Positions 1 through 10,895 of a stretch of DNA of 64,000 nt are shown here, one piece after another (within the stretch, counting starts at the first letter, position 1; each line of letters opens with the position of its first letter). A program made the translations under genes and the position numbers. Source of the stretch: Tupaia tana. Taxonomy: Eukaryota > Chordata > Mammalia > Scandentia > Tupaiidae. The DNA lies in assembly GCA_026018925.1 (NCBI GenBank), contig JAKSZU010000004.1, positions 37,467,233 through 37,531,232 of the forward strand, given 5' to 3'. Under the pieces are notes generated by a model. The model worked only from the letters and a program-made list of their open reading frames with translations. It was not told where the DNA came from and did not search any database.

Positions 1-184
1 ATATATATAAATAAATACATGTGCACACACATATATAGGAACAAGTTGAAATACAGACAAACACCTACAATACTGAGATAAACACATGCTTGCCAGATGG
101 TTTGTCTTCACCCTAAAGCATGTAAAAACAAATAGAAATGTTGGCTAAGATTGTAATAATAAACATAACCATCATATATTCTAA

Positions 185-436
185 TTTTTTTTGAGGAGAG
201 ATTTTTGCTATTAGGGTGTGTACGCTCACCAAAGAGACAGAGAGAGACCGAAAGCAAGAAATCACCCCCCAGGGGGTATGGCCACGCCACAATCCCTTCT
301 GCATTCTCCTCTCAGGATTTTGGGCACGCACGCACACGTGCCCAGCGTGAGTTTTAAGCTGACAGATCCAGGACTCAAATCATGGTCTACTATGTTAGAG
401 TCCAGTGACGTAACCATTATACCATCTGCTGGTCCC
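185..436 (-). mobile_element. tRNA-derived SINE, type A
   Basis: The element lies on the minus strand. Its A/T-rich end is at 185 and the tRNA-like head, reading CTGCTGGTCCC on the + strand, ends at 436. It carries the AGAGACAGAGAGAGAC tract and the CACCCCCCAGGGGG block typical of type A. Open frames across it come from the repeat. Confidence 0.85.
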
Positions 437-910
437 TCCTGTAAGATTCTTTAACATGAATGACTAGACTATATTAAAATAATATGTATTTGTGCCTTTT
501 AATTTTATCATCTATTTTCCCATTTTCCCACAGCACTGAATTTAGCAAATGAAGATGCTATAAAACTTTAAGATCTAAAGCTGGTTGTTTAGTAAACTTG
601 ACAAGCAAGACAGATTATGTTTGGTTACTTCTTAGAAATATCTTAATACATTTTACCCACATTGATAAAGACTATCCTGGTTAGCTGAATTTAACTTAAT
701 CTTGGTATACAAAAAAATAACAAAACTGTGGTGTAGTTTAAGAACACCATGGAAAGAACAAGGGTACAGACCATAGCATTTTCTTTTAGAGAGGCATATT
801 CATATCGAAAATTATAAATTTTAAAGACATACTGCATTCCAACCAAAGATTTCCATTCCAGTGCCTACATCATAAGTTAGCAATGTTTACTTCCTTTGAA
901 AATATCCTGA

Positions 911-1162
911 GGCCCCACCTCTGTGGTGCAGTCAGCAGAGTACCAGACCGCAGAGCTGGAAGCCATATGCTGACCACAGTTTGAGTCTTCAGTCTAGGTG
1001 GCCTGAAAATACGCTAGGTGCATTCAAACGTACCCAAGGTACTGGCAGACTGAGGACTAGAGGAAGGGGATTGGAGCATGACCCAGCCCTGTGGAGGGTG
1101 CTTCTCTCTCTCACTCTCACACACATGTGTACAGGCTCTATTATAAATAGAAAAAGAAGAAA
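911..1162 (+). mobile_element. old tRNA-related SINE, type C
   Basis: A degraded tRNA-like head (TGTGGTGCAGTCAGCAGAG, then GACCACAGTTTGAGTC as a B-box-like site) is followed by a pyrimidine tract (TCTCTCTCACTCTC) and an A-rich end. It resembles the copies at 37461 and 46550 more than type A. Confidence 0.55.
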
Positions 1163-1576
1163 GTAAGCGTTATATCAAAATTTAACACCACATAAAGGTA
1201 GAGGGGAAAAAGAATGTTTTCTAAAGTCTTCTCCAGAACGCATCAGAAAACAGAGAAATCTAATTGAACAATTAATGTTTAATTAGGAATGTTGGCAATT
1301 TGTTCAGAAAATGAGTAAACCAAATGAAAAGTCCCTGTTTGAGTAATCAGATGTAGAGACGAAATAATAACAACAGCAGATAGGGTTTGCTGGGAGCTTA
1401 TTATATGTGCTACAAATGCCTGCAATCACAGACAAATTGGCCACCTGCAGATGCCCAGCCACTGAATAGGTGTTTGGTTGTGTAGTTAAAAACAATTTTA
1501 GCCCGCATTTAAAAGCTAGAACATTTCCAATTTTGTTTGAAAGCTGGATATTCATCTGCTCCAGAAATTGGCAGCA

Positions 1577-1704
1577 CGAGACTCACCTTCTCCCACGGCG
1601 GAACAGGATACACCTTAATAGTGACCACTTCACCAGTTTCACGATGCACACACATCCTGACTCCCAGCACCCCGTGCCCCTCAGCCCTGCATGCAACTCT
1701 CAAC
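1577..1704 (-). other. antisense exon-like segment of unknown origin
   Basis: On the minus strand an open frame of about 40 codons ends at a consensus donor, with exon AAG at 1586-1588 followed by GTGAGT at 1580-1585. The translation includes EGHGVLGV followed by HRETGEVVTIKV, which looks like the glycine loop and VAIK strand of a protein kinase. No protein could be named and no convincing acceptor was fixed. It may be a relic of another gene or chance, and it is opposite in strand to SGIP1. Confidence 0.2.
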
Positions 1705-2111
1705 ACAGATCTTTCAGCTTACAGAAAATATCAAGACCAGATACTGAATTAATTTCCTTCTAACAATTCTCTATACTGATTAAAACAAAAATAGAATGCG
1801 AAAAGCTTCAAAGTTATTAAGAAATGACAGGGGAAAGGGGAAAATAAAATTTTTAACAAAGACCTTTCCCTCCTGGCCGATAATGATTTTACTGTCCTTG
1901 TTATCTGGCAGAGCCTAAGTTGCTTTATGCTTTTTAATGGTGATAATTAACATATATAAAGCCCATCTATTAAAATTCCAGAATTATTTTCCTTTTGAAG
2001 ATTTTTAATTATAAACTTTGAAGTCTTCTGGGTCTTCGCTTTGCACAGCTTCTAGCTGTGTCTTTTAGATTCTGTTTAATCAGCCTGTAATACTTGAATT
2101 TGCACAGTTAT

Positions 2112-2190
2112 CTTTTTTAATTTATTTATGAGAGTATGTGTGTGTGTGCATATACATGAAAGTGTGCATGTGCATACACATGAAAGAGTA

Positions 2191-2221
<31 letters not shown>

Positions 2222-2423
2222 GAGAGAGAGAAATGAGCACCCTTCACAGGATCTGGTCACACTATGATCCTGTATCTCTAGTTCTCCAGCCAGTCAGATC
2301 CTGAGCACTCACACACATGCCTGGTGTGCTCGGGCTGATGGGGCCAGGGGTTTAAGCCACAGTGGCCATGCGAGATCTGGGTTGTTTTGAGCAGCACATC
2401 ACTGCTGTGCCATGGGCTGGTCC
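2112..2423 (-). mobile_element. old SINE, type C, with GT expansion
   Basis: A minus-strand SINE relic starts in T-rich sequence and has a GT tract at 2190-2217 and a GAGAGAGA tract. It ends with a tRNA-like head reading GGGCTGGTCC. The head is diverged from type A. Confidence 0.55.
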
Positions 2424-3967
2424 TGAATAAGCTACTTCTTGATGAAGGCATTTTGCAAATAGAGTTTCCAAAATGCTCTCTTATAAGTCGTTTTGACTAG
2501 AAAAAAATTCAAACATCAACTATTGATTAAAAATGTAGGTTTATAACTCATTGGAAACAAAGATTTGACTTAATTTGGGCACTGCTATATTTGAAATTAT
2601 TTTGAAAACTGTTCTATGTAATCTCAAAATAATAAAGTTCTAGTGTTTAAGGTTCTGCCTCCATGGCTGCAATCTGCATTTTATTTTGCATATTATTTTT
2701 CATCATTTCATCTTGTAGGACTTATGTCACTTTTAGTCCTCTATTGGCTCTCCCACATTTCTTTCTTTAGAGAACATCAATCTGGTCACTAAAGAATAGT
2801 AAAGTCTAAATCATATAAAAGAATGTTTAAGTTTCACTCGAAACAATATGAATTGTTTAGTAAGATAATTTAAACCCAAAAAAGCACATATTCATATTTG
2901 GAGTTTTTGTCTAATTTTCTTTAAATCACGTTCATGCATACAGACAGGTTTGTAAGAACGGCAGGATCACTATGGAGCAGTTTCTGAAAAAGATGGCGAA
3001 TAATAAAATAAAAAAATATTACAAGTAAAACCAGCTAAATATATTTAAAATCCTAAAATCCTAGGTACTTACAAAACTGATATACGAAGAAATAACCAGT
3101 TCTGAATGATAGTTATGACTTCTCCGTTCTAGGAGTCCTCCAGATATCCCATGCTTGATCTTAGAAAGACAGGAGATTAAAATTCTGCCTCTGGTTGCAC
3201 CCACCGGCTAGCTGTGTCTCCCAGAACCTTGCTTTCCTCTTTGCGTCGTAACAGCGATTAGATTAGATATCCATGAAGTCCTCCCAGTCATAAAAGGCTA
3301 TAGGCTTTGCTCCCTGTCTATGTTTTACAGAGTAGACCATCCTCTTTATTTGAGCTATCTCCTAGCTCCTTTGGTGTCTGTGCTCCTAGCCTGGGTTTTG
3401 GGAGGTAGCCTTTGGAGCATCCATGGATTAACTCATATCCTGAAAGGGAAACTCGGAGCAATATCTTTGCCCACTCACATTCTACTCACTCTTGTTAAGG
3501 GAGAAAGAGCCTAACAAGGAAAGCAATCAGGCAAATTGTCAGGCAAATTGATCATAGCCCTGATCAAGGCTTGAAGCATTGCAGAAGTTGGGTTTGCTTG
3601 TTGTGTCTTCTGGGATGTGTCCTGGCCCACCAGTGTCCCAGTGGTGGACAGTTTTCATTATTCCCACCTTGTATGTCAAGGACTCGTCCTCTTCCACATC
3701 ACATTCCTACCCATCATAGAGGCTGCCCAAATCACCAGGCCAAGAACAGATACTTAACAAAAATGAAAGTCTTCATAAGTACATACAGGATACTAAAACA
3801 GAAATGCCACGGAAGAGGGCTCTCTAAATCTGCCTCTGAGTTTTTGGAGGCTCCCTTTGAGCTCTGATATGCAGGAAATGTATTATGTCTGTGATAGTTG
3901 ATACCTGTTACATAGGGAAATAGTTTGCCCTGTATGATCTATTCTTGAAGTCCTCCTTTCTCAGAAA

Positions 3968-4025
3968 TCATACAAGGCCTGGAGATTGATCAAAAAGTAC
4001 CAGAGAAACTAACAATAAATAACAA
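3968..4025 (+). repeat. local direct repeat, copy 1
   Basis: These 58 bases recur at 4664-4721 with about two mismatches. The first copy lies some 330 bases upstream of the 12-nt microexon. It does not resemble the SINE or MITE families in the window. Confidence 0.9.
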
Positions 4026-4342
4026 GGGAAAACTTCTAGCACAAAACATTATAAACTATCAGTAAGTTTTCTTGTACATTTCTGCCCTACTCCTATGTAC
4101 ACTTAACTACAGTTCATGCGGACACATTAGCAAAATTTTACTGTACAAGGAATAGTCTCTCTTTAAGTTTCTCCAAAGCCTCCTATGGTTTAAATAAGCC
4201 CTGAACATGATGAGTGCCTGTCTTCCTGTGGCCTGATTATTTGGCGTGTATGTTTGGTTAGTTGTTTGTGAAGTCTTCTATTACCCAAGCCTGTTGACTG
4301 ATCCATCATTCTCTGACTAGGTGTCTGTTCTCTCTTCCTTTT

Positions 4343-4345
4343 TGC
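4343..4345 (+). promoter_or_regulatory. UGC element upstream of the microexon
   Basis: A TGC lies ten bases before the microexon, inside the pyrimidine tract TTTTTGCTGATCACAG. Neuronal microexons are commonly activated by SRRM4 (nSR100) binding UGC at this position. Just upstream, TTCTCTCTTCC could bind PTB. Both roles are inferred from motif and position only. Confidence 0.4.
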
Positions 4346-4354
4346 TGATCACAG

Positions 4355-4366
4355 AGGCGCAGCCCG
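4355..4366 (+). CDS. SGIP1: SGIP1 12-nt microexon (Arg-Arg-Ser-Pro)
   Basis: This exon is four codons, AGG CGC AGC CCG, between ACAG and GTAAGA. It is phase 0 at both ends. Human SGIP1 reads KSP-RRSP-GAIKRNLSS here, so the four residues fit exactly between the missing upstream exon and the 25-nt exon at 7887. Because 12 is divisible by three, skipping it would remove only RRSP, a basic/serine site that could be phosphorylated, without shifting the frame. The strong donor, the UGC-containing tract upstream and the in-frame length fit a neuronal microexon. The alternative, chance similarity, is unlikely given that both neighbours join in phase. Confidence 0.85.
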
Positions 4367-4628
4367 GTAAGAACTCTCAACATTTTTACCTTAAACATGT
4401 ATAGAGAAAATTGCTTCCAAGGCAAGGTGGCCAGGTTGGTTTCCCATTAAATTTATGATAACACAGTGTGAATGAGGCAGATGAAGTAGGTTACTGGTTG
4501 GAAGTCTCTTTGGCTCTGCAAGAGTCAAGGGCATATTTTAGAATCATCAGAGTATTTTTCCACAGCAAACTCAATTTATTCATGGGAATCTCAACCCGTA
4601 GCGCTAAATTTGAAAAATATTGTGGGAC

Positions 4629-4630
<2 letters not shown>

Positions 4631-4663
<33 letters not shown>
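4631..4663 (+). repeat. (GT)n microsatellite
   Basis: About 16 GT units lie directly against the second copy of the 58-base duplication. Confidence 0.97.
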
Positions 4664-4664
<1 letters not shown>

Positions 4665-4721
4665 CATACAAGGCCTGGAGATGGATCAAAAAGTACCAGA
4701 AAAACTAACAATAAATAACAA
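4664..4721 (+). repeat. local direct repeat, copy 2
   Basis: This is a near-identical copy of 3968-4025, about 700 bases downstream. It follows the GT run immediately, and the two copies flank the microexon. Confidence 0.9.
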
Positions 4722-6445
4722 AGTAATAACGAGGAATAATAAAATGGTAAAGAAAGTAGGTAACCATTTTTAAGCCACAAGTTTTTAAGCCTGAATTCAA
4801 AATATGTCCCTGGATGATAACTAACATTGTCAGTATACACTGATATATTGTTATAATTTCCATCTTTGGAGCTGGAGACACATTTTCAAGCTAATATTCC
4901 TAGGCCATCATATAATTCTTAATTTCATCACTGAAGAAAAACTTGGAAAGGGTAGACCAATTATTAGCTTGTATTGTTCAAAATGAAATCTCAGTCATTT
5001 ATTTTCCTTAGGTTGAAGAATTTGATGAATTTAAGGCAACAAAAATAAAGGTCCTCTCAGTGTTTAAAATGACCCCCACTCTGCTTGTCAGTCCCTAAGA
5101 GAGGAAGTAGGGCTAAGAGCAATACTCCCTGAAATAGCCAAAGGCCTGTGCCCATCCAATATTAATTAATTATTTGAGACAAATACCCTGCCCCAGGTGA
5201 CACGTTCTTGGTTCTCTAACTGTGTAACTGAGGGTCAAAGATGGCGTCTGCAGGGATTCAAATGTGCTCATTCCAATTCAGCTGTTAGATGGGATCACAT
5301 ATTACGCCAAACTACTCTTTTCCTCTTAAGAAAAAAGTTAATTCATTAATTCAAAATGAAGAAAAATCACTTGCAATACATATATGATAGAACAATCATT
5401 AAAAAGAGGAAGATATCGTTATTCCGTAAAGAGAAAGGTTCTTCAGGCAATGGGCTTTTCTCCCGAATGCAATCTGTGTGGTTGCCATCACCTTAACCTC
5501 ATTCTAGCGTTGTCATGCTGCAGCATCGCGGCCATCAGAGAGCTGTGTGCCGGATCCAGCTGCAACAGGACTTTTTTCTTTCTATTGCCACTGACTTGCC
5601 AGTGATCATTTGAATACCTGTTCCTTTCTCAGTTGATAGCAGTTGAGTTCTTCCTAATTTCAAAACAACAGTGTCATCTTGCATATTCTGTGTCTTGCTT
5701 GCATTAACTTGTGATTACTCATTACTTGTGAGTATTTAATTTGAACGTTCCTGGGACTTCTCCTTTGGTGCCTGTGAACAGTAAATACCTATGGAATGAA
5801 TTGACACACCTGAGAATTGGTGAAGGCAAAAGAAGCTTTGCACTGTGTCAGCTTCATGTGGATTACATGTTTACTAGAAGGAGCATGAGAGAACACAGGT
5901 CTTCAATAAAGTCTCTGAGCTCTCTGAACTTTTAGATTTCACGGGTCACAATAGCAGGTGTGGGCCCCGTTCCCCTGATGCCCACTTATTAATCCTGTGA
6001 TTGACTATTTGGAATTAAAGCCCCTGTAACTCTTCCTTCAAACTTTATTAGCCAAATTCTGACTATCTGATGCTCCAAAGTGCAGAAAACTCTTAAACTC
6101 CATTGGAACAGTTTGTTCTCTAATTATTTCTCTCTAAAAAATTTTATTTTCCAAAAGCAATCCTGTATCGAAACTCCTTTAATGGCCATAGCAGATTGAA
6201 ATAGCCATGCTTATTTTAAAATGTTTGCAAATAAAGTAATAATTCTCTATATAGCACCCATTATGGAGGGAAACATTGCATTCTTAGGCAAAATAAGACA
6301 GAAAATACAATTTGAGAGATTAAGCCACCACCATCTAATAGATTATTGTTCAAATTGAAATTCTTCATCATAAATTGGTTCAAAATGTCTCCAAAAATTC
6401 TGATATATTCTTAGGGAAAAGGGAAAGAAGCTTCTTACAGATCTG

Positions 6446-6526
6446 TTGGGTTATCAGAAAAGTCATGACATATTTTTTCTATGTTTTCCTATGCAAAAAT
6501 GCCTCATGGCTTTTCCGACAACCCAA
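6446..6526. mobile_element. mariner-like MITE, family 1
   Basis: This is an imperfect palindrome of about 80 bases. The left end reads TTGGGTTATCAGAAAAGTCA and the right end is nearly its reverse complement, ending GACAACCCAA, with TA on the right flank. Terminal inverted repeats beside TA fit a non-autonomous Tc1/mariner element. Related copies are at 45519 and 56051. Confidence 0.75.
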
Positions 6527-6576
6527 TATTCTAGAGGAACTAAATATTGTTCTCAGTTAGTCATGTTATAATTTTG

Positions 6577-6799
6577 GGGGACGAGTGTTCACTAGAGAGA
6601 CAGAGAAACAGAAAGTGAGAAAGTACGCCCCAGGTGGCATGGCCACACTACAATCCCTTCTCCTCCAGTCTCCTCTCAGGACTTTGGCCATGGATGCCCA
6701 CATGCCCAGTATGCGTTTTAAGCCTCCAGATCCAGGACTTGAACCATGGTTGACTATGTGGGAGTACAGCCACATAACCATTACACCATCTGCTGGCCC
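6577..6799 (-). mobile_element. tRNA-derived SINE, type A
   Basis: A minus-strand copy with the head ending CTGCTGGCCC. The flanks GTTATAATTT on the left and right are its target-site duplication. The A-rich end is short. Confidence 0.85.
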
Positions 6800-7886
6800 T
6801 GGTTATAATTTGAGAGAAAAAAACGTATCTGTGCCCATTGAATTGAGCCTTCACCCAAGTGAGAAAGTAGAAGTAAAGTGTGCTTGGTGGCCACTCACGA
6901 AACTCCTTCATGGTTTTACCCCCTTGACAGTTTGCCTTACATTTCCACTTTCCCTGCCCTCAACTCTGCCCTGTCAGTCTCCTATGGCAGGCCATGCCAA
7001 GCCATGCCCTACACCATAATGCAATCCTCTTTTTGGGCTATTTTTCTGGTCTCATCCCATACTAAGAACTTTTCACAGCTTCTGGTTTAGAGTCCAAACT
7101 GTTCATCTAATGGATCCTTCTATTAGCTGAATGAGTTTATGCTAAGGCATTGTGAAGACTAGCAATAACCTGCTCAGATCATTTTTTTGAGGACTACTTG
7201 CCTTCCTATAGTATCCCAATACCTTAAACTAAGGAAATGACTCTCAGCTGGTGGATGGGGAGCCCAGTGTCAGTGAGGCAAGGGGAACAAATTATGAGCG
7301 AGTACATGTGGGTAGGATGAAATTCCCTGCCTTCCTGAATAAAGCCAACCATTCAGTGACAGATGCCTCTACGTTTCCCTTCGCTTTAACAATTGTCACT
7401 TTACATCCTTTAAAATCCTATTCATAAGCTGAAGACCATTTCTATGAGCAGCTTGGAGACTCCACCTGACTAGAAGCAAATAGTACTCCTAAGTGCATTC
7501 TGTAATTTTCTAATATCAAGCATACATTAAACTTAGATTTACTTTCTTATCTGCTAGATTTAAGAGGTTTTTCTGTGGGGTGTTTTGTTTTGTTAATGAA
7601 CTGCTCACAATTTTAATTTACCAACTCTACCCAGGTAAGGGATTTTCTCATTTAAAAGACATAGGACTTACCCTCCCTTCTTCTCTGTAGTCTTTGAGTA
7701 AAAAGAAAAATGGATCCATGTGTGTGCGCGTCAACAATTTCCAACTTGAATGCTGTGCTGAGAAAAAAATTTCATTTTCCTCACCTGCATTTCTTCGAGT
7801 TCAGTATAATTGCAATGACAAATAATACATATTGTACATAACATATATGTGGTCTTAAACCTTATAGTGTCTATTTCTAATTCTAG

Positions 7887-7911
7887 GGTGCAATTAAAAG
7901 GAACTTATCCA
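7887..7911 (+). CDS. SGIP1: SGIP1 25-nt exon (GAIKRNLS)
   Basis: The exon lies between TTCTAG and GTAAGT and encodes Gly-Ala-Ile-Lys-Arg-Asn-Leu-Ser plus the first base of the next serine codon. It is phase 0 at the start and phase 1 at the end, which fits the 12-nt exon before and the 52-nt exon after. The residues equal the human segment GAIKRNLSS. At 25 nt it is also of microexon size, but skipping it alone would shift the frame, so it is probably constitutive. The basic residues lie in the linker after the N-terminal membrane-binding region. Confidence 0.9.
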
Positions 7912-8849
7912 GTAAGTATATCTTAGCTACCAGAAATAGAGTACAATTTAAAAGAAGGAATAGTTCCTTGGATCTTGAAACATATATTCATTTGAATTGT
8001 ACACTCTTGGGCTTGATTTTAAGGCTTACAATTTTTTTTTTTTTACACTTTTGCAGCAAAGAATTCTTGTAACGATAGAGATTCTCTGTGGGTTCTAAAT
8101 GATCAGTATGTAAATTTTGTTAACAAATACATTTTGGGGAAAAAAGGCATTGCTATTTTCATCCTATATTTGTCAACTCTCGCTGTACCTTTAACTTCAG
8201 AAATTAATCTAAGCAAGTGTGCATTTGTCAACGGGGGTGGAGAGAGGAGGAGGGCAGAAGGAACTGAAGGTAGATATAACTTACCCATTCTTGTGTTATT
8301 TGATACGAAAATTTTAGCCGACCAAGTGATGAGGTGGAGGTTATAATAGACATAGGACACAATTTTCCTCTGCTGTGTACAGCACATCCTAGGGAATTCT
8401 AAATGTGTAGTCATAGTTAAAGATATAACATTTTCTTGGCATTTCAAGAAAAGAACAAGCCGAGAATGCTGGATTCATATATTACATGCATTGGCCTGGC
8501 TTAGGATTCACTCTTGGTGACTGGGAATCACAACCAATCATGGCAGCAGACATTCAAAGAACAGTATGCTATTCCACTAAGCTCTGCAGTATACAAATCT
8601 ATTCAGTGGCATATCATGGTAGGTCGTTGGTTAATGAGGTTTTACAAATGCCAACGAAAAGGCCACTATATATGCCTGATATAGGGCTGCTGCATTGCTA
8701 GAGGAGAGGGTTTGTTTTGTGAAGTTTTCATATCGAGTTGCTTATTGATGGGACTTAAATCTCTAAGCGTTGACAATTATAGTACATAAGACATATCAGA
8801 AGAAAGTCGTTAAAATAGGCCTAAAACTTTCCTTTGTCCTATGCATCAG
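7912..8849 (+). other. SGIP1: SGIP1 intron
   Basis: This is 0.94 kb with a good donor GTAAGT and an acceptor ending CATCAG. It has a T run near 8032-8044 and otherwise unique sequence. No SINE is present and nothing further was found. Confidence 0.85.
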
Positions 8850-8901
8850 GTGAAGAAGTGGCAAGACCCCGGCGTTCCACACCAACTCCAGAACTTATAA
8901 G
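8850..8901 (+). CDS. SGIP1: SGIP1 52-nt exon (EEVARPRRSTPTPELI)
   Basis: The exon starts after ATCAG and ends before GTAAGC. It completes a serine codon (A|GT), then encodes EEVARPRRSTPTPELI and the first two bases of a further serine. This matches the human segment SSEEVARPRRSTPTPELIS. RRSTPTP combines a basic stretch with Ser/Thr-Pro sites, plausible targets of proline-directed kinases. It enters in phase 1 and leaves in phase 2, both agreeing with the neighbouring exons. Identity is secure; no change of function is seen. Confidence 0.95.
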
Positions 8902-9117
8902 GTAAGCATAAAAGACATTAGTTGTGTTTTATAAAAGTTATCATGAATGTTTAACAACTAAACAAATGTCCTTTGGGTTAAACCCTCATCTACTATTAAT
9001 AAAGGGCCTATCTATGTGGGTAGATCTGCACATCCATAGCATGGTCCAAATATGTTACCATTTCTCCCAAGTGCGGCCCAAGGGAGCCCTGTAGAGAAGT
9101 CCTCTGCACTTAATCTT

Positions 9118-9306
9118 TTTTTTTTAATATTTATTTATTTATTTATTTATTCATTCATTCATTCATTCATTCATTTTAATTTGGCCAGAGAGAGACACAC
9201 AGAGAGAGAGGAAAGTGAGAAAGCAAGCCACCAGCCCAGGACTCAAACCGTGGTCAGTCATGTGGGAGTGTCCAGCACCTTAACCACCATGCCACCTGCT
9301 GGTCCC
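9118..9306 (-). mobile_element. tRNA-derived SINE, type B (short)
   Basis: Minus-strand short-type copy: TTTA and TTCA repeats at the left, then AATTTGGCCAGAGAGAGAC, a short body and the head ending TGCTGGTCCC. The flanks TCTGCACTTAATCTT at 9103 and 9308 are a perfect target-site duplication, which shows a fairly recent insertion. Confidence 0.92.
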
Positions 9307-9504
9307 ATCTGCACTTAATCTTAAGGAACTCCAACTGAATGTGAATCTTTTCACTAATGGGAGGGATAAAGGGCTGTCTAAAGAGGTCTTTTGGTGTGTG
9401 AAATACTGATCTGAAATACGAGTATATATTGCCCCAGTACAGAGAAGCCTGTTCAGTTGGATACAACTTCATGAAACATTCCAAAAGTCACAAAGGAATC
9501 TTTT

Positions 9505-9738
9505 TGTCTATTTTTTTAGAGAGATTTTTGCTGTAAGGTCTGTGTGCTCAGTGGAGAGACAGAGAGGGACAGAGAGACAGAAAGGTGGATGGTCACACCA
9601 CAGTCCTTTCTTCTCTGTTCTCCTCTCGGAGTTCTGGACACACACGCACACATGCCTGGCATGAATTTTAAGCCACTGGGTCCAGGACTCAAGCTACAGG
9701 AGTCCAGAGATGTAACCATTATGCTATCTGTTGATCCC
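9505..9738 (-). mobile_element. tRNA-derived SINE, type A
   Basis: Minus-strand copy with a short deletion around the CCCCAGGG block. The flanks CAAAGGAATCTT and CAAAGAAATCTT form the target-site duplication. Confidence 0.85.
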
Positions 9739-9995
9739 ACCAAAGAAATCTTATATTTTGTTCACTGTTCTCAGCGAAGTTTTGTGCTTTACAGTATATT
9801 CTTGAGGTTAAGTAAATGTTAAGCAGTTGACCATTATTTCCTCAAAAAGACTATTTCTATTTAAAAGCTAGATCCTTTTAAATCCTTCTCCAACCTCGCC
9901 CTGCCTACTCATCCCTTGCCTCTCACCACATAGAATTCATTAAGATCAAATGAGTAAATCAGATCTGGAGAAGAAATTAAGAAGATTTTATAACC

Positions 9996-10239
9996 TTTTT
10001 TTTTAAAGAGGGATTTTTGCTATAGGGCACATGCAAACAGCTGAGAGACAGAGAGAAAGAAAGAAAGTGAGAAATCACCCCCAAGGGGGTTTGGCCACAC
10101 CACATTCCCTCCCCTTCGGATCTTGGGCATGCACGCACATGTCTCCAGCATGAGTTTCGAACTGCCAGGTTGAGGATTCGAACCATGTTTGACTATGTGG
10201 GAGTCCAGCAACGTAACCATTATACCATCTGCTGGTCCC
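9996..10239 (-). mobile_element. tRNA-derived SINE, type A
   Basis: Minus-strand copy running from a T run, GGGATTTTTGCTATAGGGC and an AAAGAAAGAAAG variant of the purine tract to the head CTGCTGGTCCC. Confidence 0.87.
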
Positions 10240-10895
10240 ATGTGTCACCTTTCTTCATGATCAGTCTAGAATAATAATTAGAAGGATCAGAGTTTAAGTT
10301 ATTATCCTACTATTCCCCCTCTGATTTCTCACTATTCTTCTCTTTCTGACATGTTCTATACTGAAGTAGGAAAAGGTTGCAGCTAGTCTAATGGGTGGAG
10401 GGAAGAAGGATAAGATTAGAAGCGGGGAGACCCAGCTTTTTATACAAACACAAACTTCCTGGATGGGTTGTCACGTATTATTCCTATGCTTGACTTTTAC
10501 TCATCTGAAACCACATTGACTACAACAGAGATGGGATGATGAAGATAAATACAAATGTTTTTTGAGATCTTAAAAGAGAAAGGTGCTTTGGAATTAACAG
10601 TTATCTCTAGAGTTATCTCTTGTAGTATGGAGAGGCATGATGCTTTGAAAGAACTTTTCTCCTTTAACTTATTACTGTTAAACCAGCAACTCAGTCCCCT
10701 GCTGAGAGCTAGGGATCTTCATGTCTATGAACTTTCTTGTCCCACCCCCACTTCACAAAGCCCTTCAGGGGCTTGTGTATGCATGCACGCATGAGTGCAC
10801 ACAAACACTGAAAAACTATTTGAAAGCTTGTGTATCTTTTTGGGTATTTTTTGAGCTCTTTTTTTCCATATTTTGCCTTACTGTGTGTGATTTAG

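Larger units (their letters stand above)
1..4354 (+). other. SGIP1: SGIP1 intron, 3' part
   Basis: No exon could be recognised here. The exon expected just upstream (human residues ending SPVRKSP) is absent, so the intron starts before the window. It holds SINEs at about 185, 911 and 2112, GT-rich sequence near 2190, an antisense exon-like stretch at 1577-1704, and the first copy of a local duplication at 3968-4025. The remainder (about 440-910, 1165-1570, 1710-2110 and 2430-3960) is AT-rich unique sequence in which I see nothing. The splice acceptor is a pyrimidine-rich run ending GATCACAG at 4354. Confidence 0.85.
4367..7886 (+). other. SGIP1: SGIP1 intron
   Basis: This is 3.5 kb between the two microexons. 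It contains a GT microsatellite at 4631, the second copy of the local duplication at 4664, a palindromic MITE at 6446 and a type A SINE at 6577. The stretches 4725-6440 and 6800-7880 are unique, AT-rich and without recognisable exons or repeats. Confidence 0.85.
8902..10895 (+). other. SGIP1: SGIP1 intron
   Basis: This 2.0 kb intron carries three minus-strand SINEs at about 9118, 9505 and 9996. The stretch 10240-10890 is unique sequence with a pyrimidine-rich end and the acceptor TTTAG at 10895. Confidence 0.85.

Noticed and set aside
3571..3867. 98-codon plus-strand frame with a signal-peptide-like start
   Set aside because: There is no family resemblance, no splice context and no repeat of the pattern; the length is within chance.
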